From NCBI GenBank assembly GCA_946186185.1, contig CAMHMJ010000004.1, positions 88,537 through 152,536 of the forward strand: DNA of 64,000 nucleotides, written 5' to 3'. Below, piece after piece: positions 13,543 to 21,991 of this stretch. Source of the DNA: an uncultured Treponema sp. (GTDB lineage: Bacteria; Spirochaetota; Spirochaetia; Treponematales; Treponemataceae). Positions within the stretch are counted from its first letter, which is position 1, and the number at the start of each line of letters is the position of its first letter. Made by a program: the position numbers and the translations under genes. The notes below the pieces were generated by a model. It was not told where the DNA came from and ran no database searches. It was given only the letters and a program-made list of their open reading frames with translations.

Positions 13543-16500
13543 CTACTCCCAGCCCCAGTCCCAGTGGAAGTCGATCTCGCCTTCACTGGAGTTGTGGAGT
13601 TTCCAGCGGTTTCCGTCGCTATAGGAGCCGTTCTGCTTTCCGGAACGCTCGCCAGTCTTTATAGAAGATTCTCCGCTCTGTCCGTGGTCGCTGGCCCAGG
13701 TACAGGTCCAGGTATCCGTTGCGGAAGAGTAGCTGAAGGTTGCGCGAACCGTTCCAAGATTATCATCGCTGGAACTCCTGTCATATTCCGTTGCAGTCCA
13801 GCTTGCGTTGAAGGAGTAGTCCCTGGTTCTGGAGAAGGTCTTTGTAATCTTTTTGGTACAGTTGGAGAACTTCGCCGGATCATTGCCATACTTGTGAATT
13901 CTTGATTCTCCAAAACAGTAGGTCTTGTCGTCATCGTCGTCAAATTCTTTTTTGTCTCCGGAACCGATATTCAATACAGAAAGGTTCAGATCGTTACAGT
14001 TGAAGGACCAGTAGTATTCAGGGTCGTAACCGCCGTCCTGATCTGCATAATCATAGATGTAATGAGCATAGAAGGTAAGGGTTCCCTGTTCATTTACACC
14101 GGTGGAAATATCTTCTACGCTTGAAAGAAGCTGATATTCATAAGTGCTTGCTTTTTCAGAATGGGCATAAGCATACAGATAGAAGAAGTACTTCGAATTC
14201 GTCTGTAATCCAAGAGAAAGTCCGCCCTTCAGCAAAGCAGCAGCTGAAACCTTATAGAGAACTTCACTGATGGTTGTAAAATCCGAGGTGCTGTCACTGG
14301 CTTCCATTGCCTCTGCCCGGGTAAGAACAGTGTCGGGAGCCTTGCTTCCCTTTCGAATCTGCAGAACGTATCCGCCGTCGCTGGCTTCCGCACGCTCATC
14401 AGAATAGGAATCCCAGACAAAGCTGGTCTTTCCACCCCCAAGCTTTCGTGAGCTTACGCTGAATCTCCTTAACTCTCGGAATTTAGATTTTGCGTGAATC
14501 GTGTAAATCTTTTCTGTTCCGTCCGGAGCGGTACATTTTACATAAATCTCATTGTTACCAACATTAAGCTTGATTCCCTTGTTCTTGTCGATTTCCGCAT
14601 AACTGGCATCCTTTGCGTCCTTTACCATGTATTCAACAGTGGCAAAGGCGATTTTCGGAGTGATATCCAGGTAGATATATTCGTAAAGGTCCGAAATAGT
14701 TGCCTCGCCATTGCTGTTAAAACTAATATCCTTAAAGGTTCCGCCCATGTAGTCTGAAAACTTTGAGGTTCCCAGTCTTGTGTCATTTTTTGCCTTTGGA
14801 ACCAGCGGGTCAGTATCCTCGGCATCCGGAATGTCGTCGCCGTCGCTGTCAGCTACAACCGGGTTTGTATAGGCACGACCGGTTTCTGTATCTGAATAAG
14901 ATGAAACCAGGGTATCCTTATACCAGCCGTAAATTTCTTCAAAATCGGAAAGACCGTCGCCGTCGGTATCAACCTTGCTGTCGCTTGAACCGTTAATCAG
15001 CTCTTCATTCAGAGGAACACCGTCGCCGTCACGGTCAATGCTGTAAATTACTGAAACCTTGTCGCCGGCATTGATTTTTATGTCTGAAAGCTTCCACTTT
15101 GCACTTTCTTCCGCATTTTCAGCATATGGAACATAAATATGAGTCCATGGCTGACCGTTTTTCATATAGGTGTGAACTATGTACCAGATACCTTCTTTTT
15201 TATCATCCTTGTTAGTTATACCGCAGATGGATTTTAAGTTTCCGGTTTCTGTAAGCTCGTAACCGTCTTCCCCGGCAGCCGGATTTTGCTTAAAGTTAAG
15301 AATGTTGTCAAAAACATACTTCAAATCTGACTCAGTAAACAGGTCGTTTATGGTGGTTGCATTCTTGTTGTACTGATTCTTTACGGCTACCTTGTAGCTT
15401 CTAGCCTTCCGGTTTGATTCATTTCCCCAGTCAATGTAAACCTCGGCGGTTTTTGACTTAACCTGAGTAAGTGCTTCCGTAAAATCGTTATTACTCATTG
15501 TAATTGAATAGCCGGCTACATCTACCTTAAGACCGTTGGACCATTTCAAGAGCTTTTCTGTCTCACCCACAGTCAAATCCATACTTAAATTGTAAACGCC
15601 GGATTCTGTTCCAGGGGCAATAACGCCAATATCGGAGAAGGATTTTGTTGCAACCGGAACTGCATCGTAGGCACAGTTGTTCGGAATTCGGCTTACGGAA
15701 ATTGCCACGGATTTTATAGAGTAAGCAATAGTTCCAGTATTCTGAAGCTTTAACGGAATGGAAATAACGCCACCGCTTACAGTCTGACTGGTTGAAGTTC
15801 CGGTGGTCCTTCCGTTCTGCCAGCTTCTGGACCAGCCTTCACTGGACTGCTGAGAGAAAGTGTAGTTATCACCTTCGGTATCGCTTATGGTTCCGGTAAA
15901 ATCCTGGCTCATGCCGAATTCAAAGCCTTTTTCACCCCATTTTTCGCTGAAGCCAATCTTGATTGAACCGGATTTTGTGGTACTTTCACTCTTTGTATTC
16001 GAGTTCGTATTTGAGTTGCTTCCCGTTGAACCTTCCGTGTAATTTACAACTTCAGAATCGTTGTGGGTAGTTCCGCTGGAGAACTTGTATTCGATGTTCG
16101 GTTTTCCGGCAAAAATAACCTTAAGTGAAGGTGTATCTGCAATCAGGGGATTAAAGTCATTTGTATTTTTAACATACATTTCCTTGATTTCTTTGCCGTC
16201 CGACCAGCCGTCACCGTCGGTATCAGCGCTTTCCGGATTCGTATGAAAGTTTGTAAGCTCTTCGTAATCGGTAAGGCCGTCCTTGTCGGTATCGGTTTTG
16301 TCGCCTTCACCCTCCGGATTAAGACCCAAAGCCCAGATTGCGTACAGAGCAACATTTTTATCCGTTGTAATTGCGCCTCCGTCTGAATATTTTGGCTCCG
16401 GATTTTCTGCAGAATATTTCCAGGCTGCATTTTCATCCCAGCCCAAAAATCTTTTTCCTGCAGGAGCAACGAGTCCCAGATCTGCAGCGGTCTTAAGGCT

Positions 16501-17670
16501 GGTTTCGGCACCTTCATAAATCTCCTGAGTCTTTGCAGGTTCAGAATCAGAGAAGCTTCCCCCGTTAGGATTCAATATTACATTTACCTTTTTGAGCCAT
16601 TTTGCGTAGAAAACCTTGTCGCCGGTATTTCCTGAATCCAGATATAAAAGGGGCTCTCCCAGAAATTCTTCATTGTCATACCAGCCTGCAAAATCGTAGC
16701 CGGTTCTTGTAACATTTTCCTGAGTTGGAAGAGCTATTTTTGCAGTCTGGCGGGTGTAAGTTCCCGGCGCCGTAAAGTTTCCTGAAAAATGCCCTTCATT
16801 CAGCTCGTAATTGATATTAAAGAGTTTTCCCATGGTCTGCATAACGCATTCCGATGAGCTTTCAAAGCCGTTTACAATGGAAGCATATTCCTTGTAGGTT
16901 GAAAGAAGCTTTGTTTTTTCATCATCCGCAAAAAACTTGAAAACAACGATGTAGGTTCCTCCCGGAACACTTTTCTTTTCGTAGGCACAGTTTCCGCCGC
17001 CAGTAACCTCAAGTTCTTCGTCTCCGTATCCCGGAATTCTAGGACCTTCCGTACTGTACAGACCTCCGGTTACCTTTTTAACATTCTCGCCGTCAAAACG
17101 GATTTTTACATTTAAGTCGCCTTTTCCGTTAAATTCATCGCTCAAAACTTCAAGCCGCGGACTAAAGGAAAGACGGTTCACACCTTTTACAATCGTAAAG
17201 GTCTTTTTTTCAGTGAACATCATTCCCTTGGTCACTACAATAATGGTGAAGTTATACTCGCCGATTTTAAAAGGAATAACGGCGTTTTCCATATCGCTGA
17301 TGCTTTCCCAGCCGTCTACGATTTCCAAATCATCAATACTGCTCTGGGAACCGGTACCCTGGTACGACAGGAAAATATAGGTAATATCCTCAAGACTAAC
17401 CGATGGAAGCGCCGTTCTTGAAGCAGTCTCCACACTCATTCCAAGGCGAAGGGTTGCAGCACTGTCAGTAGCACGAACTCCGCCGTTTTCACCGGAAGAG
17501 TCCGTGCCCTGTGTACCCCCGGAGCCATTGGTTCCCGAACCCTCAGCGGAATTCACCAAAGCTCTGTCTACGGCATCATTACATCCGGATAACCAGAATG
17601 CAGAAAATGAAAATACCGCAAAAGCTATAAGAAAGCCGTTTATTTTTCTGAATAATCTATTTGATTTCAT
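13543..17670 (-). CDS. Giant lipoprotein with TSP3 calcium repeats and a protective-antigen/binary-toxin-B-like module
   Basis: 1375 residues. A lipoprotein signal ends in LSGC (Cys30), then a Gly/Ser linker. Two InlB/Listeria-Bacteroides repeats (TGYDFAGWYDNEEF, FYAKW) lie at about residues 286-445, and a calcium-binding TSP3-type run DTDKDGLTDYEE / DTDGDGWSDGKE at ~455-495. Residues ~510-790 resemble domain 2 of anthrax protective antigen and clostridial binary toxin B: a Ser/Thr/Asn-rich amphipathic stretch (~543-627), IPLKLQNTGTIAYSI (PA has RYVNTGTAPIY), then YSITMSNNDF and KTAEVYIDWGN. A second TSP3 run is at ~875-957, and a cadherin-like sandwich (LNVGNNEIYVKCTAPDGTEK) at ~993-1066. 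It is last in an operon with another lipoprotein and an outer membrane barrel. The toxin-like call is inference. Confidence 0.72.
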   Translation of the reverse strand: MKSNRLFRKINGFLIAFAVFSFSAFWLSGCNDAVDRALVNSAEGSGTNGSGGTQGTDSSGENGGVRATDSAATLRLGMSVETASRTALPSVSLEDITYIFLSYQGTGSQSSIDDLEIVDGWESISDMENAVIPFKIGEYNFTIIVVTKGMMFTEKKTFTIVKGVNRLSFSPRLEVLSDEFNGKGDLNVKIRFDGENVKKVTGGLYSTEGPRIPGYGDEELEVTGGGNCAYEKKSVPGGTYIVVFKFFADDEKTKLLSTYKEYASIVNGFESSSECVMQTMGKLFNINYELNEGHFSGNFTAPGTYTRQTAKIALPTQENVTRTGYDFAGWYDNEEFLGEPLLYLDSGNTGDKVFYAKWLKKVNVILNPNGGSFSDSEPAKTQEIYEGAETSLKTAADLGLVAPAGKRFLGWDENAAWKYSAENPEPKYSDGGAITTDKNVALYAIWALGLNPEGEGDKTDTDKDGLTDYEELTNFHTNPESADTDGDGWSDGKEIKEMYVKNTNDFNPLIADTPSLKVIFAGKPNIEYKFSSGTTHNDSEVVNYTEGSTGSNSNTNSNTKSESTTKSGSIKIGFSEKWGEKGFEFGMSQDFTGTISDTEGDNYTFSQQSSEGWSRSWQNGRTTGTSTSQTVSGGVISIPLKLQNTGTIAYSIKSVAISVSRIPNNCAYDAVPVATKSFSDIGVIAPGTESGVYNLSMDLTVGETEKLLKWSNGLKVDVAGYSITMSNNDFTEALTQVKSKTAEVYIDWGNESNRKARSYKVAVKNQYNKNATTINDLFTESDLKYVFDNILNFKQNPAAGEDGYELTETGNLKSICGITNKDDKKEGIWYIVHTYMKNGQPWTHIYVPYAENAEESAKWKLSDIKINAGDKVSVIYSIDRDGDGVPLNEELINGSSDSKVDTDGDGLSDFEEIYGWYKDTLVSSYSDTETGRAYTNPVVADSDGDDIPDAEDTDPLVPKAKNDTRLGTSKFSDYMGGTFKDISFNSNGEATISDLYEYIYLDITPKIAFATVEYMVKDAKDASYAEIDKNKGIKLNVGNNEIYVKCTAPDGTEKIYTIHAKSKFRELRRFSVSSRKLGGGKTSFVWDSYSDERAEASDGGYVLQIRKGSKAPDTVLTRAEAMEASDSTSDFTTISEVLYKVSAAALLKGGLSLGLQTNSKYFFYLYAYAHSEKASTYEYQLLSSVEDISTGVNEQGTLTFYAHYIYDYADQDGGYDPEYYWSFNCNDLNLSVLNIGSGDKKEFDDDDDKTYCFGESRIHKYGNDPAKFSNCTKKITKTFSRTRDYSFNASWTATEYDRSSSDDNLGTVRATFSYSSATDTWTCTWASDHGQSGESSIKTGERSGKQNGSYSDGNRWKLHNSSEGEIDFHWDWGWE

Positions 17671-17687
17671 AAGTCACCTCCTCTCCC

Positions 17688-20600
17688 CTACTCTATTTCA
17701 ACCGAAATTGAATCAGATACTGTTACCAGGTCATATTCATCGTCCAGGTCATATTCATCGTCCTGAATTACCATTTTTACGGTCACCTTACAGCAAATCT
17801 GATATACATCCTTTCCAAGCTGATAAGGGTTGATTACAAGCTCATTCTTATTATTCGTTGTAACACCCGGAACCAATGAATTTCCATTTACAAAAATCGG
17901 AGAAGCAAAGCCGTCAATCGACCATTCAAAATCATATTTATAGGAAGAGCCTTCAACTTCAAGATGCGGTATAACAAAAATCATTCCGTTCATCTTTTCC
18001 TGGGTAAGATTGATTACCGGCTTCTTTAACCCGCTGATAATTCCGGAACCGTCCTGCTTAATTCCGATATTTTCTGTTTTAACCGTAATAACCGCCGGAA
18101 GAGACTCCTTCAGATAGCCCTCCGTATTCGGATTTCCTTCCGCCTTCTTTCTGAGGAAGATTAAATCACCCGGTTTTGCGTCAAATTCGCCCTCCGGGAA
18201 AGAGGAATAAGCCGGTAAATACTCTTCCGGATTTTGTGCAAACTCTGCCGGAAGCTTTTCCTGAGGAACCAGTGCAAACTCAATGTCAGAATGGTATCCG
18301 CCGAAGGTAACCTTTCCCGCATTGATTAAGCGGTTGTCCACACTCAAGGCCGGAACCTGGTCTTCCTTAAAACTGCTTCTTACCGTAACAAAAGTCTGTA
18401 CAACCTTATCTTCAAAAGGATTTTCATCAAGGGCAAGAACAAAATATACAGGTTTTGAAGCGGCCGGCTTATAGTAACCTGCATCCTGCCCCTCTTCCTG
18501 TTTCTTTGCAAACTTTAACTCAGAAGCATCCAGCGTTTTTCCAAAGAAACTCTGAATATTTCCGGAGAAATTAGAAATGGCTGCATCAATTTCTTCACCC
18601 TGAACAACAACCGTGTCATAGCGAAGATTGTTTTCTTCAATAAAATCCAGAATCTTTTCGGTTTTGTCAGAAATAACCGGAGCCTGCTCCGTGCCTTCCC
18701 AAACCTGAACAACCTTTACCCGCAGGTACTTTCCTTCATCCAGGGAAGAAAGGTGGTAAATCTTCTTGGTTGCCCCGTCAATATCGCTGAAAGCCTCTCC
18801 GTCAGAAGATGACTGCCACTGATAGCTTACGATACCGCCGGCAGTTTCAAAGGCGGAATCGTCATCCTCCGCCGCGCGAAGATAGGCTTCATAATATTCA
18901 GTAAAGCGGCCTGTCACAACAGAAACAACCTTCACATCCTTCTTAAGATGGTAAGTGATATAACCTTCTTTTTTCAGAAGGTCAGATTTTTCGCAAACCG
19001 GAACAAGGGCAAAGTGTGCTTCAATGGTCTTTCCGTCATTGGAAGTATCTGCAACAAATTTGAGCATATCCTCCAGAAGCCAGGAAGAAGTATCAATCGA
19101 TGTAATTTCCTTACCTTTTTTGTAGCGGCCATTTTCATCAACTTCAGTAACAAAAAGCTTGAACCAGATGCTTGTTTTAAGATTGTCACCGTAATTCGTT
19201 GTAAGCTGCGGCGGAACAAAGGTTCTTACTCCGCCGTTATAAACTATAACCTCGTCATTAGTATTCAATGAATAAGTAACTTCCGGCCAGTAATCAACTG
19301 TTATGTTCGTTCCCCTGTAGCCCTCTGCAGAAAGCTGAACGCTGTAGGAATAGCCGCCCAGAATACCTGAAGTGAAGGAAGAATCCATATTGAATTTTAC
19401 GCTTCCGGCAGAAACCGTTCCCTTGTGCTCGGCACCGTTACATTTTGCAGTAATTGTAAGTCCGTCCGGCAGTAAGGTGGAAGCAGAAAGCACCAGTGAA
19501 ATTGAATTGAACTTTACATCCTGAACTGTAATTTCTTTTACAGGAGGAAGCTTTGTTCCGATATTTTCAGTTTTTACTTCAACCTCTACAACTTCAGATT
19601 CCTTTATGTAGCCCCGTACATTCGGAGTGCCGGCAGTCTTCTTTCTGAAAAGCAGAATATCCCCCGCCTTTGCTTCAAATTCCCCGGAAGGAAGCTCTTT
19701 CCAGTTTTTACCGGAATCCTGAGAGAACTCAAGAAGCACGTTCTGACCTTCAAAAAGAACATTTCCTTCATCGATTTTTGAAACATCCTTTGACAGGGCA
19801 GGAATTTCCGTTTTATCCAGAACTGCCTGAACCGTCACAAAAACAGCGGTATTTTTTTCTTCGTAGCCCGCAGCCGTGATTTTAATGTAGATATTCTGAG
19901 AAGAGAACAATACATAGTCATCTGCAGCCATTGAATCATTCTTGGAAACCTTAAAATCCTCTGCCCCGGTTCCGATGGTTCCGGTTTTACCAAAGGAATT
20001 GATTACTGTTCCCTTGAAATTTGCAAAATCCACGGAAGAACCCGCCTGAACCGTGCCGTCGTAATAAATATCAAAATCGGAAATGATATTCAGAAGCTGG
20101 ATTTCATTTGAAACAATGCTTTCCTGAGGTGTATCCCCGTAATTCTGAGTTACTTTTACCCGAAGCTTCTTTCCAAAGTCTTCTTCAGAAACTGCATAGG
20201 TCTTTGTTGTAACATCAGAAAGCTTCGTCCAGTCAGCCTCTGAAGTTCCGGATGATGAAGCCGGAGAGCGCTCCCACTGATAGGAAATGTCTCCGCCGGC
20301 TTCTTCACCATTTGCGCCGTACAGGAATACTTCGTAGCGGTCAAAAACCTGCCTGATTACAGCAGATTTTACAAGTACATCGTTTTTACAGAAGTAGGTA
20401 ACAAAGCCCTCGCAGGAAAGGGAAGCAAGCTCTTCTGCGGAAGGAACGCCCGCCGTCTGGGTTCCTGCTGTATCGCCAGAAGAAGCGCCTGCACCTGCAG
20501 AGCCTGTGGTTGAAGAGCCGCCTGCACCTGCCGAACTGTCAGGAAGCTTAGGTGTAATGGAAAAGTGAACTTCAACTCTGGAACCGTCATTTTCGCTTTT

Positions 20601-21272
20601 TCCAAGGAAGGAAAGCATATCCTCCAGCTTCCAGTTCGAAGTGTCCTGGGTAATTTTCTTATCAGAAGAATCGTAGGCCTCTAACCACATGTTCTTGGTT
20701 ACGCAGGCATCGTCATAATTTATGGAATATTCCGGTGAAACAAAATTCTTTACGCTGCCGTTATAAATGGTCATGATTTTTTCACAGGAAAGCTCGTAGG
20801 AAGCCTTCGGCCAGTATGAAAGGCTCTTCTTTACCTCACCCTTGTAATCGGAAGAAGAGAATACAGCCTCATAGGAAAGACCGCCCTTCACTCCTTTTCC
20901 AAAAGAGGAAGAAACATTCCAGCTGATTTTTCCGCCACAGGCCTTTGCTGTATTGTTCTTTTCGTTACAGATAACCGAAATCTCAGTTCCGTCTTTTGCC
21001 TCTGTATCCGCAGAAATCACCAGACCAAGGGAATCAAACTTAAAATTTGAAAGGGAAAGAGGCTGCTTTTCAGGCTCTTCCGGCTCAGGCTCCGGAGTAG
21101 GCTCCGGCTCCGGTTCTGGAGCAGGCTCAGGCTCCTTGTGCATTTTTTCGTCTTCTTCCTTTACATCAGACAAAAAGCTGCTGCAGGAAAATGATGAAAC
21201 AATCATAAAAGTACAGAAAATCGTGCATAAAAACGCACACAATGTCCGAATTAAAAATGAATTTCTTTTCAT
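17688..21272 (-). CDS. Giant surface lipoprotein with two tandem ~500-residue repeats
   Basis: 1194 residues from the ATG at 21272 (AGGTG just upstream). A lipoprotein signal ends in SFSC (Cys30), followed by a rigid PEPEP linker (~residues 45-68). Residues ~70-575 and ~578-1072 are two diverged copies of one unit. Each starts with FDSLGLVISADT or FNSISLVLSAST, then YNGSVKNFVSP or YNGGVRTFVPP, an Ig-like SYQWERS or SYQWQSS ending GKKLRVKVTQ or GKYLRVKVVQ, and TVKTENIGTK or TVKTENIGIK at the end. A further beta-rich domain (~1073-1194) closes the protein. No enzyme motif is seen; adhesion or scaffolding outside the cell is the plain reading. It is 17 bp ahead of the PA-like lipoprotein gene. 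Confidence 0.8.
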   Translation of the reverse strand: MKRNSFLIRTLCAFLCTIFCTFMIVSSFSCSSFLSDVKEEDEKMHKEPEPAPEPEPEPTPEPEPEEPEKQPLSLSNFKFDSLGLVISADTEAKDGTEISVICNEKNNTAKACGGKISWNVSSSFGKGVKGGLSYEAVFSSSDYKGEVKKSLSYWPKASYELSCEKIMTIYNGSVKNFVSPEYSINYDDACVTKNMWLEAYDSSDKKITQDTSNWKLEDMLSFLGKSENDGSRVEVHFSITPKLPDSSAGAGGSSTTGSAGAGASSGDTAGTQTAGVPSAEELASLSCEGFVTYFCKNDVLVKSAVIRQVFDRYEVFLYGANGEEAGGDISYQWERSPASSSGTSEADWTKLSDVTTKTYAVSEEDFGKKLRVKVTQNYGDTPQESIVSNEIQLLNIISDFDIYYDGTVQAGSSVDFANFKGTVINSFGKTGTIGTGAEDFKVSKNDSMAADDYVLFSSQNIYIKITAAGYEEKNTAVFVTVQAVLDKTEIPALSKDVSKIDEGNVLFEGQNVLLEFSQDSGKNWKELPSGEFEAKAGDILLFRKKTAGTPNVRGYIKESEVVEVEVKTENIGTKLPPVKEITVQDVKFNSISLVLSASTLLPDGLTITAKCNGAEHKGTVSAGSVKFNMDSSFTSGILGGYSYSVQLSAEGYRGTNITVDYWPEVTYSLNTNDEVIVYNGGVRTFVPPQLTTNYGDNLKTSIWFKLFVTEVDENGRYKKGKEITSIDTSSWLLEDMLKFVADTSNDGKTIEAHFALVPVCEKSDLLKKEGYITYHLKKDVKVVSVVTGRFTEYYEAYLRAAEDDDSAFETAGGIVSYQWQSSSDGEAFSDIDGATKKIYHLSSLDEGKYLRVKVVQVWEGTEQAPVISDKTEKILDFIEENNLRYDTVVVQGEEIDAAISNFSGNIQSFFGKTLDASELKFAKKQEEGQDAGYYKPAASKPVYFVLALDENPFEDKVVQTFVTVRSSFKEDQVPALSVDNRLINAGKVTFGGYHSDIEFALVPQEKLPAEFAQNPEEYLPAYSSFPEGEFDAKPGDLIFLRKKAEGNPNTEGYLKESLPAVITVKTENIGIKQDGSGIISGLKKPVINLTQEKMNGMIFVIPHLEVEGSSYKYDFEWSIDGFASPIFVNGNSLVPGVTTNNKNELVINPYQLGKDVYQICCKVTVKMVIQDDEYDLDDEYDLVTVSDSISVEIE

Positions 21273-21281
21273 ACTCACCTC

Positions 21282-21902
21282 TTATTTTTTATTGCGGCAA
21301 AAATCAGAAATATCCCAGATAAATCCAATTCGTGCGCCAAGACTGTGCTGAATATTGTCCTGTTCAAAAACTGCCGAATATACCGGCGAAAGTTCAATTT
21401 CAAAATTTCCGTCAGAAGAATCATTTCCCGGAAGCAGGAACCGGAGGGAAGGACTGAAAGCGGCAAGCTGGTTCACATAAAGTGCATCCATATCGACTCC
21501 GCTTTTGCTTCCTGCAAGGTGCATCAAAACTCCGTAGCCCAGCTCCGGCTGGAAAGCCATATTCAGTTTTCCAAGGGCAAAAGGAAGCCGCAGAAAACAG
21601 CCGGCGGTAGTGTCGATGTCATTCAGGGAAGAAAGGGGGATGTCGTCCTTCAAAAAATAATATCTGTAGGTTGAACGCAAAGAAAAGCCCAGGGAAAGAC
21701 GTTGTGAAAGTGGCGGGAGGGTATATTCAACGGAAAGTCCGCCTCCCGTACCCGCGGTTTCGTAATCTGTATACTCTCCAAAGGGAAAAATTCCTTCCCC
21801 ATGAATACCGACTGAAAATCCCTGATGATCTTTTACAGAATTCTGTGCAAAAAGCGGAAAAAAGCAGAAAGCACAGCACACAAAAGCGAAAATCTTTTTC
21901 AT
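21282..21902 (-). CDS. Small outer membrane beta-barrel protein
   Basis: 206 residues from the ATG at 21902 (GGAG 4 bases upstream); the frame is open 26 codons further up but that stretch does not look like a start. The Sec signal MKKIFAFVCCAFCFFPLFAQ is followed by alternating hydrophobic/polar strands such as GFSVGIHGEGIFPFGEY, LSLGFSLRSTYRYYF, FALGKLNMAFQPELGYG and FEIELSPVYSAVF, and it ends in a short strand with GARIGFIWDIS. This fits an 8-strand OmpX/OmpA-barrel type protein. It lies 9 bp before the giant lipoprotein gene, so it may be the barrel partner of the two lipoproteins that follow; that link is inference. Confidence 0.78.
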   Translation of the reverse strand: MKKIFAFVCCAFCFFPLFAQNSVKDHQGFSVGIHGEGIFPFGEYTDYETAGTGGGLSVEYTLPPLSQRLSLGFSLRSTYRYYFLKDDIPLSSLNDIDTTAGCFLRLPFALGKLNMAFQPELGYGVLMHLAGSKSGVDMDALYVNQLAAFSPSLRFLLPGNDSSDGNFEIELSPVYSAVFEQDNIQHSLGARIGFIWDISDFCRNKK

Positions 21903-21991
21903 AAAACTCCGTCGCAGCAATTTAATGTGTTTATAAAACAATTTGAGTGTCAAAGGGAACTGAAAAAAAGGGTGAATCACCTCAATCAGCC

